DNA of 64,000 nt from Palsa-504 sp963806335 (lineage in GTDB: Bacteria; Actinomycetota; Actinomycetes; Streptosporangiales; Streptosporangiaceae). Within the stretch, counting starts at the first letter, position 1, and each line of letters starts with the position of its first letter. Position numbers and translations under genes: made by a program. The stretch is taken from the NCBI GenBank assembly GCA_963806335.1, contig CAWDXO010000009.1, forward strand, positions 1 through 64,000, given 5' to 3'. The notes below the pieces were generated by a model. The model made no database searches and was not told the origin of the DNA. It worked only from the letters and a program-made list of their open reading frames with translations. Shown here piece by piece: positions 58,673 to 64,000 of this stretch.

Positions 58673-59371
58673 CTAGTAGTGAGAGTTACCGACTTTGACT
58701 TGTCGTCGGTCTCGCTGCTGCGGCCACACGCGCGGGCCGACAGTCACCCCGACGCAGGTCAGGACCACGACCAGCGGCCAGATCGCCTGGGTCCCGGCCA
58801 GCACCCGCTCTGCTAGGCCGACCTGCCGGCCACCGGAGATCAGCTCCGCGCCGAACCAGCCGAGCAGGCCGGCCATCACCGCGGTGGCGCCGAGCGAAAC
58901 GGCGGGGCGCAGCCCGTACGGCACCCGGGACCCCCTCCGGTCGCTGGTTCTCCGGTCGCTGGTTCTCCGGTCGCTGGTTCTCCGGATACGGCCCGCGGTC
59001 GGCCACGCTGCCATGGCGATGAAGCCGACCGCCGCCCAGAACGTGTGCGGCAGCGAACCGCCAGCGCCGGCCCGCTCGGGGTTCGCCGCGACCAGGACAG
59101 TGGCGACGCCGACGGCGATCAGGATCACGCGCCCGGCCGGGGCCGCCGGGCGCAGCGCTAGCCCAGTCGCGACATAGCAGGCTCCCACCGCGGCCATCGC
59201 CCACGTCATCACCCACCGGTCGGCGGCGCCCACGGCCGCCAGGGCGCTAATGGTGTCGGCGACGGGATTGTAGGAACGCGGCTGCAACCCGGCGGCCGCC
59301 GTCCAGCCGCCGACCAGCAGAACGGGAGACCCGGCCGACGAGATCACGCCCCACCACGGCACGCCCCGCAC
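58673..59371 (-). CDS. DUF998-like membrane protein
   Basis: About 232 residues from a GTG at 59371; the frame extends upstream but without family character. Hydrophobic segments: WWGVISSAGSPVLLVGGWTA, WVMTWAMAAVGACYVATGLA, VILIAVGVATVLVAANPERA and LPHTFWAAVGFIAMAAWPTA, plus two near the C-terminus. YNPVADTISALAA and the PERAG..H.. turn are DUF998 hallmarks. A cytoplasmic loop contains three exact RRTSD units encoded by a 15-bp tandem repeat (58937-58981). The function is unknown. Confidence 0.78.
   Translation of the reverse strand: MRGVPWWGVISSAGSPVLLVGGWTAAAGLQPRSYNPVADTISALAAVGAADRWVMTWAMAAVGACYVATGLALRPAAPAGRVILIAVGVATVLVAANPERAGAGGSLPHTFWAAVGFIAMAAWPTAGRIRRTSDRRTSDRRTSDRRGSRVPYGLRPAVSLGATAVMAGLLGWFGAELISGGRQVGLAERVLAGTQAIWPLVVVLTCVGVTVGPRVWPQQRDRRQVKVGNSHY
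58937..58981. repeat. Three exact 15-bp tandem repeats in the DUF998-like gene
   Basis: The unit CCGGTCGCTGGTTCT is repeated three times with a partial fourth; on the coding strand it gives RTSDR-type pentapeptides. Confidence 0.9.
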
Positions 59372-59549
59372 GATTACCAGCGTAATATCGTCGCCCGGCG
59401 CGAGCCGCCCGAGGGGTCGTTGACAGCGAACTGGCGTGCTGCGAGAATCCAGCCATTCTGAGCTGCGTTCGATAATTTCGGGCCTAATGCCTTCTCTATG
59501 GCCATACCGGAAGCAGTTCCCGAAAGGTGCTGAGCGCAGGGAGGGACTC

Positions 59550-60656
59550 ATGGCGCCTGAGGTGACTCCGCCCGCGGGATCCGTCTTTTCGCTGGGCTGG
59601 CTGATGGCACAGCTATACGGCCCGCTGCAGCGTCGGCCCACCGAGGAGAACCCGGCTCACCTGCCCACGGTCACCGAGCTTGATAAAAGCGACGGGATAA
59701 ACCTGGCGCTGGTGGAGTTGGCGCGCCTGCTCGCGCCGTATCCGAACCTATCGGGCACTACCCTCGCGACCGCCTTGGGTTCCGGCGATCAGCCGCGCTT
59801 TTCCGCCGCGGTCAGCGCGCTGAACCTGGCGATCCTCGAGCAGCTTATTTCCGATGGCCAGCAGCTCAGCGCCTATCAGCTGGGCCGGGCGCTGAGCGAT
59901 ACGTGCTGGCTCCCCGAGAATGCGGACGCGAAGTTCTTCCTGGGGCAGTTCGAGCGCCACCGGCTGGCCACGTTGCAGCTGTGGCTGGCCCAGGCGAGCG
60001 GAGTGCTGCCGCCGCTGTCGGCCGTCACCGTGAGCCGGTCGCTGCAGAACTGGCAAGACTGGGCCGATACCTACGCGTCCATGATCACCTCCGGCTGGGC
60101 GGCGCTGCGCGCGCCGATATCGGGGGCCATGCGCACCCAGGCGGCGGCGTGGCATGCCATGCTCGGGGGGCAGATGGATACCGCCGGCCAGACCACCGTG
60201 GACGCGTGGATCCAGGCCGGACGGTCCATGGTGCGGACCACCCGGCAGCTGACGTTGGAGATCCTGCGCCGGTTCTGGGCGATCGTGGTGATCATCGCCG
60301 CGGCCACCGGGGGCCTGCTCTACCTGGCCATCGCGAACAGCAGCGGGACGGCCAAGGTGTGGACCAGCCTGGTGACCGTGGCGGCCGCGCTCGGCGTCAG
60401 CGGCGCCAGCTTGCGGGCGGCCGCGCTGAGGGCCGCCAGCGGAATGGAGGAGGACGTCAGCCGGGCCGCGAACCTCGACGCGCGGGCCTGGGGCACCACC
60501 TGGCTGCCGACCGTGCCGCAAGGCCGCGGCCAGCAGCGTCAGCTGGCCAATCGCGGGGTGGACGCTCCGCACGCCAGGAACGCGCTCGAGGTATCCGCAC
60601 CGTCGGGACAGCCGGCGCCGGGCCCGCCGCCGCTCCCACACCGCCGGAGCCGGTAG
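59550..60656 (+). CDS. Unknown protein with C-terminal membrane helix pair, probably frameshifted
   Basis: 368 residues from the ATG at 59550, with GGGAGGG upstream. A helical N-terminal region (SLGWLMAQLYGPLQRRPTEE; LNLAILEQLISDGQQLSAYQ) precedes two hydrophobic segments (FWAIVVIIAAATGGLLYLAI; VWTSLVTVAAALGVSGASL). The last residues GPPPLPHRRSR run into a TAG at 60654. In the next frame, sequence continues as TPPEPVVAEPVMAEP and repeats to 60856, ending GPPPASAGAPAGLG. A one-base shift around 60630-60650 would join them, so the native protein probably has an AEPV-repeat tail. No function is assigned. Confidence 0.65.
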   Translation: MAPEVTPPAGSVFSLGWLMAQLYGPLQRRPTEENPAHLPTVTELDKSDGINLALVELARLLAPYPNLSGTTLATALGSGDQPRFSAAVSALNLAILEQLISDGQQLSAYQLGRALSDTCWLPENADAKFFLGQFERHRLATLQLWLAQASGVLPPLSAVTVSRSLQNWQDWADTYASMITSGWAALRAPISGAMRTQAAAWHAMLGGQMDTAGQTTVDAWIQAGRSMVRTTRQLTLEILRRFWAIVVIIAAATGGLLYLAIANSSGTAKVWTSLVTVAAALGVSGASLRAAALRAASGMEEDVSRAANLDARAWGTTWLPTVPQGRGQQRQLANRGVDAPHARNALEVSAPSGQPAPGPPPLPHRRSR

Positions 60657-60802
60657 TGGCGGAACCGGTCATGGCGGAACCGGTCACGGCGGAACCGGTC
60701 ATGGCGGAACCGGTCATGGCGGAACCGGTCACGGCGGAACCGGTCATGGCGGAACCGGTCACGGCGGAACCGGTCGTGGCGGAACCGGTCGCGGCGGAAC
60801 CG
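60653..60802. repeat. Ten tandem copies of a 15-bp unit
   Basis: Units of the form GTCATGGCGGAACCG, with variation at the fourth and fifth bases (ATG, ACG, GTG, GCG), run head to tail. In the frame open to 60856 they encode VMAEP/VTAEP pentapeptides; in the upstream gene's own frame translation stops at the first unit. Confidence 0.92.
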
Positions 60803-60865
60803 GTCGAGCCGGGGCCCCCGCCCGCTTCGGCAGGCGCACCCGCCGGGTTAGGGTGAGGGACTTCG

Positions 60866-61228
60866 ATGGCTGATGCCGACGACGTGCGCCGTCTCGCGCT
60901 GGCCCTGCCGCACGTGGAAGAGATCGACAGCGAGGGCTTCGACTTCCGGGTCGGCGGCAGGGGGTTCGTCTGGTCTTACCCTGAGCGCCGACCGGGCCAG
61001 CCGCGGGTCATCCGGACCGACATCGCGGTGCTGTACGTGGGGGACGAGGCCGAGAAGCAGGCGCTGCTGCTCGGTGAGCCCGAGGTCTTCTTCACCACGC
61101 CCGGCTACGACGGCTGGCCGCTGGTGATGCTGCGGCTGGCCGAGGTGGACGCCGACCGCCTGGCGGAGCTCGTCACCGACGCGTGGCGGATGCGCGCCCC
61201 GGCCGAGCTCGCGGACGAGCCCGGCTAG
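60866..61228 (+). CDS. MmcQ/YjbR-like protein
   Basis: The 120-residue protein has the YjbR fold pattern: DDVRRLALALPHVEE at the N-terminus, then DFRVGGRGFVWSYPERRPG, EKQALLLGEPEVFFTTPGYD and GWPLVMLRLAEVDADRLAEL, with C-terminal helix TDAWRMRAP. Family members bind DNA with a CyaY-like fold, but the function of this subgroup is unknown. GTGAGGG lies upstream of the ATG. Confidence 0.88.
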   Translation: MADADDVRRLALALPHVEEIDSEGFDFRVGGRGFVWSYPERRPGQPRVIRTDIAVLYVGDEAEKQALLLGEPEVFFTTPGYDGWPLVMLRLAEVDADRLAELVTDAWRMRAPAELADEPG

Positions 61229-61252
61229 GCTCCCGCTTCCCTCACCGGGGCC

Positions 61253-62926
61253 TCATTCGGGCAACTCGATCGGCCCGATGTCCGCGAACACCTCCCCGGG
61301 GCCGGGATTGCCCGGGTAGGTCCGGCCGCCGAGGTGATGCATGATCCCCCACACCGCGTTCAGCGAGGTCTGGACCGCGCCCTCGACCCACGCGGGTGTC
61401 CAGGAGACGTCGTCGCCGGCGATGAAGATGCCCTGTTGTTCCGGCGGCATATGATCCTGCCTGAAATGGGCGTACATGCGCTGGTTGTAACGATAGTGCC
61501 CGGGCAGCGCTCCTTTGAAGGCGCCCAGGAAATGCCGATCGGCCTCCCAGGACACCGTGATCGGGTCCCCGATGATGTGGCTAGCGATGTCGACATCCGG
61601 ATAGATCTTGCTCAGCGCGTTGAGCGCGAGCCGGACCCGGCGGTCGACGGGCTCGGGCAGCATCTTCAGCGCGTCGCTCATCCAGGAGTACGTCAGGCAG
61701 ATCACGCCCGGCTGACCATCGCCGTTATCGAACAAGTAGGTGCCCCGGGTCAGCCGGTCGGTCAGCGTCATGCTCATGACGTCGCGGCCCGTGCGCGGGT
61801 CGGTGTCCTTCCAGAACGGCCGGTCGACCATCACGAAGGTCTTGGAGGACTGCATGTAGCGCGTGCGGTCCAGCGCCGTCCACAGCTTCGGGGAGAACAG
61901 GCTCTCCTCGCATTCGATCTGCGTGGTGAGCAGCCAGCTCTGGCAGGTCACCAGGACCGCCGCATACCGGCGGGTATCACCCCAGGCGTCGGTGATCGCG
62001 AGCCGGCCGTCGCCGTCCCGCGCGATCCGCGCGACGCCGGCTTTAGGAGCGCCGGAGTGGAGCGAGGCCAGTGAGGTACCGGGTGGCCAGTGGGCCAGGC
62101 CAGGCACACGGTGACGCCAGATACCGCGGGGAACCTGCTCGACGCCCCCGACCACCAGGCGCTGGTCCTCGTCGCAATTGGTCATCACTACCCGGAAGAT
62201 CTCCAGCATGGAGTTCGGGTAGTCAGAGTCCCACCCGCCGGTGCCGAACCCGACATGGCCGAAGACCTCGCGGTAGTGAAACGGCAGCATGGAGAACGGC
62301 TTCGAGGTCGCCACGAAGTCGTAGAACGTCCGATCGTCCCAGCGGGGCACCAGGTCGTTCCACAGATCCTTCAGCGCCCTGACGTCGCGCGCCCGGATGG
62401 CGTTCTGGATGTCGGTGTACCGCACCTCTTCCAGCGCCCGCGCCCATGCGTCGGCAACCTCGGTGAACAGCGGGGGAAGGTCCTCGAGCGTGCGCGCGTA
62501 GTACGTGACACCCTCGAGATCGATGACCGTGCTGCCCGCGGCCTCGGTCAACGGGTTGGGGAACGGCTGGGTCTGCAGGCCGAGCATGTCGACGTAGTGG
62601 TAGAAAGTCGTCGACGACACCGGGAAACGCATCCCGCCGAGTTCCGCGACCACGCCCTCCGCTCCCTCGAACTCCTGCGAACGCAACCGGCCGCCCATCT
62701 GCGAGGCCTCGTAGACCACCGGCTTCAGGCCCAGCTTCATCAGCTCGTAGGCGGCGACCAGGCCGGAAATGCCGGCGCCGACGACGGCGACCTCTTCGCC
62801 GTGACGTTCGGCCGGGATCGAGCCGAGGCCGGCCGGGTGCGCGATCCAGTCGTCGAACGGGAACGGGAAATCCGGGCCGAAGATCGTTACCGGGCCCGGC
62901 TGTGCATCGCGGCTGCGCTCGTTCAC
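61253..62926 (-). CDS. Flavin-dependent amine / L-amino acid oxidase
   Basis: About 557 residues. The FAD Rossmann motif is VAVVGAGISGLVAAYELMKL with KPVVYEASQMGGRLRS downstream. GGMRFPVSSTTFYHYVDMLG and the C-terminal FAD block GIFIAGDDVSWTPAWVEGAV-QTSLNAVWG belong to the tryptophan 2-monooxygenase / L-amino-acid-oxidase branch. It would oxidise an amino acid or amine, possibly aromatic. No Tat signal is seen although ~45 residues precede the FAD motif. The GTG at 62926 is chosen; a TTG two codons upstream is the alternative. It is convergent with the YjbR-like gene. Confidence 0.9.
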   Translation of the reverse strand: MNERSRDAQPGPVTIFGPDFPFPFDDWIAHPAGLGSIPAERHGEEVAVVGAGISGLVAAYELMKLGLKPVVYEASQMGGRLRSQEFEGAEGVVAELGGMRFPVSSTTFYHYVDMLGLQTQPFPNPLTEAAGSTVIDLEGVTYYARTLEDLPPLFTEVADAWARALEEVRYTDIQNAIRARDVRALKDLWNDLVPRWDDRTFYDFVATSKPFSMLPFHYREVFGHVGFGTGGWDSDYPNSMLEIFRVVMTNCDEDQRLVVGGVEQVPRGIWRHRVPGLAHWPPGTSLASLHSGAPKAGVARIARDGDGRLAITDAWGDTRRYAAVLVTCQSWLLTTQIECEESLFSPKLWTALDRTRYMQSSKTFVMVDRPFWKDTDPRTGRDVMSMTLTDRLTRGTYLFDNGDGQPGVICLTYSWMSDALKMLPEPVDRRVRLALNALSKIYPDVDIASHIIGDPITVSWEADRHFLGAFKGALPGHYRYNQRMYAHFRQDHMPPEQQGIFIAGDDVSWTPAWVEGAVQTSLNAVWGIMHHLGGRTYPGNPGPGEVFADIGPIELPE

Positions 62927-62984
62927 CAGCAAGAGCCTAACGCTGGCGGTAGCCGGGCGACGAGGGGGCGCTACGCGAAGGTGC

Positions 62985-63515
62985 TCAGTGGGTGAGCACC
63001 CGCTCCAGGCGGGTCAGGGTTTCCCTGAGGTTGGGCTGGGAGGTGGCGTCGTACGCCGCGGGCAGGGACAGCCAGCGCAGTTGCGCGTGCTCGTTCTCTG
63101 GGCGGGCCGCGTCCGGGGTCTGGGTGGCGAGGAAGAACCTGACGTCGGCGTGCTCGTGTGCGGGTTCTCCCTTTCCGGCCGGGACGTCGACGATGACCAC
63201 GTGCCGGATCTGGGCGTCCGGCCACGGCACCAGATCAGGCAGGCCGGTCTCCTCATAGGCTTCCCGGCTGGCGATGGCGAGCGGGTCGGTCTCCCCCGGG
63301 TCGCCGTGACCGCCTACCTGCAGCCATGCCTGCTGGCGCTGGTGCCACCGCAGCAGGACCCGTGCCGTGGGCGGGTGCACTATCAGCGCGGAGGCGGTGA
63401 CGTGCAGCGGGAGGTCGCGTCGCCACGGGTCGCCGGGCGAGGCGACCAGTGCCCGCATCCGCCGTAGGTCGGCCGTCTCAGTCTCGTCCGCCGGCTGGTA
63501 GCGGTCGATGATCAT
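62985..63515 (-). CDS. NUDIX hydrolase
   Basis: The 176-residue protein carries the complete Nudix box GDPGETDPLAIASREAYEET-GL (G-5x-E-7x-R-E-U-x-E-E-x-G-U). It follows LRWHQRQQAWLQVGGHGDPG and is followed by VVIVDVPAGKGEPAHEHADV. It hydrolyses a nucleoside diphosphate linked to another moiety; the substrate cannot be read. It starts 12 bp after the stop of the SMP-30-like gene on the same strand, so the two are probably co-transcribed. Confidence 0.94.
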   Translation of the reverse strand: MIIDRYQPADETETADLRRMRALVASPGDPWRRDLPLHVTASALIVHPPTARVLLRWHQRQQAWLQVGGHGDPGETDPLAIASREAYEETGLPDLVPWPDAQIRHVVIVDVPAGKGEPAHEHADVRFFLATQTPDAARPENEHAQLRWLSLPAAYDATSQPNLRETLTRLERVLTH

Positions 63516-63526
63516 GGCCAGCCGGG

Positions 63527-64000
63527 TCAGTGCGCGAACCGGAAGGGCGGGCGGCCGGAGACACCGGGGGTGCAGGCGAAGATGTCGCCGGCGTGCGGCT
63601 GCTCGCGCAGGTCGGCGGGGGTGAAGTTCTCCCGGGCGGTCGTGATGTACAGCGTGCCGAGATCGGCGCCGCCGAACGCCGCCGAGGTGACCTGGCGGAC
63701 CGGGATGCTCACCACCGTGTCCAGGACCCCGCCTGGGGTGTATCGACGCAGCTCACCTGCCCCCCAGATGGCGACCCAGACACAGCCTTCCGCGTCCAGG
63801 GTCAGGCCGTCGGGCACGCCGCCGACCGTCACGAAACGCCGCCTGCGGCCGAGGGTGCCGGTCTCGGGATCGGTGGCAAACACGTCCACTCCCCCGCTGG
63901 CGCTGTCGGCGAAGTAAAACGACTCGCGATCATCGGACCAGTCCAGGCCGTTGGACAGGCCGACGTCGCCGACAATCTCACCGACCGCTCCGTCCGGACG
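63527..64000 (-). CDS. SMP-30/gluconolactonase-family protein (5' part outside window)
   Basis: The C-terminal 157 residues of a six-bladed propeller: LSNGLDWSDDRESFYFADSA, then GGVPDGLTLDAEGCVWVAIW, GELRRYTPGGVLDTVVSIP, VTSAAFGGADLGTLYITTAR. The conserved metal ligands N (SNGLDW) and D (PDGLTLD) of the lactonase site are present. It is probably a sugar lactonase or an esterase of this fold. The N-terminus and start lie to the right of the window. The NUDIX gene follows. Confidence 0.9.
   Translation of the reverse strand, partial: RPDGAVGEIVGDVGLSNGLDWSDDRESFYFADSASGGVDVFATDPETGTLGRRRRFVTVGGVPDGLTLDAEGCVWVAIWGAGELRRYTPGGVLDTVVSIPVRQVTSAAFGGADLGTLYITTARENFTPADLREQPHAGDIFACTPGVSGRPPFRFAH

Overview
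The window comes from a high-GC filamentous, sporulating actinomycete. The evidence is a SsgA-family sporulation regulator (49796-50266), frequent GTG/TTG starts and tightly overlapping ATGA/GTGA gene junctions. A pSAM2-type actinomycete integrative and conjugative element (AICE) sits in a tRNA-Val gene. The genus cannot be read from the sequence.

Left flank (1-12.5 kb, chromosomal). It holds a partial DyP-type peroxidase with an upstream partner that carries an internal duplication, then an arylsulfatase, a small K+ channel and a LURP-one-related protein. A carboxymuconolactone-decarboxylase-fold protein and a catalase-family protein follow. Next come a large MalT-like LuxR regulator and a divergently transcribed peptide-type solute-binding lipoprotein. 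The permease that should follow the lipoprotein survives only as a decayed fragment. Gene scars (a UspA C-terminus and an inverted copy of the decarboxylase C-terminus) show earlier rearrangement.

Integrated island (12547-49280, 36.7 kb). It is bounded by a 48-bp direct repeat equal to the 3' part of tRNA-Val(CAC); the intact tRNA gene is at the right end next to the integrase. The backbone lies at 38.2-49.2 kb: XRE/TPR regulator, small conserved proteins, four-TM protein, FtsK/SpoIIIE translocase, zinc-ribbon proteins, a J-domain/SprT-like/zinc-ribbon protein, small HTH proteins, a rolling-circle-type Rep, excisionase and tyrosine integrase. The cargo lies at 12.7-38 kb and looks like a defence-type island. 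It contains a TM-anchored NACHT NTPase with a C-terminal RDLx minisatellite, a coiled-coil Mrr-like nuclease, a classical Mrr nuclease, a 14-repeat WD40/KAP NTPase and several membrane-anchored unknown proteins. IS4, IS5 and IS3 insertions interrupt it.

Two repeat systems run through the whole island. One is a 16-bp palindrome TGACGCTTAAGCGTCA, seen about a dozen times and often just upstream of a ribosome-binding site; it looks like an element-wide operator. The other is a junction repeat combining tRNA-Val 3' remnants with a motif ending TGCACTTTGCTGCTGCAC. It suggests that several related elements accreted at the same tRNA target.

Right flank (49.3-64 kb, chromosomal). It holds the SsgA-like regulator, histidine ammonia-lyase, tRNA-Gly and tRNA-Cys. 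A universal stress protein is divergent from a MarR regulator with a 27-bp palindromic operator between them. Then come a NarL/DesK-type two-component system, two membrane proteins, a class I aminotransferase, a DUF998-like protein, an unknown protein with a 15-bp minisatellite tail, a YjbR-like protein, a flavin amine oxidase, a NUDIX hydrolase and a partial SMP-30/gluconolactonase protein.
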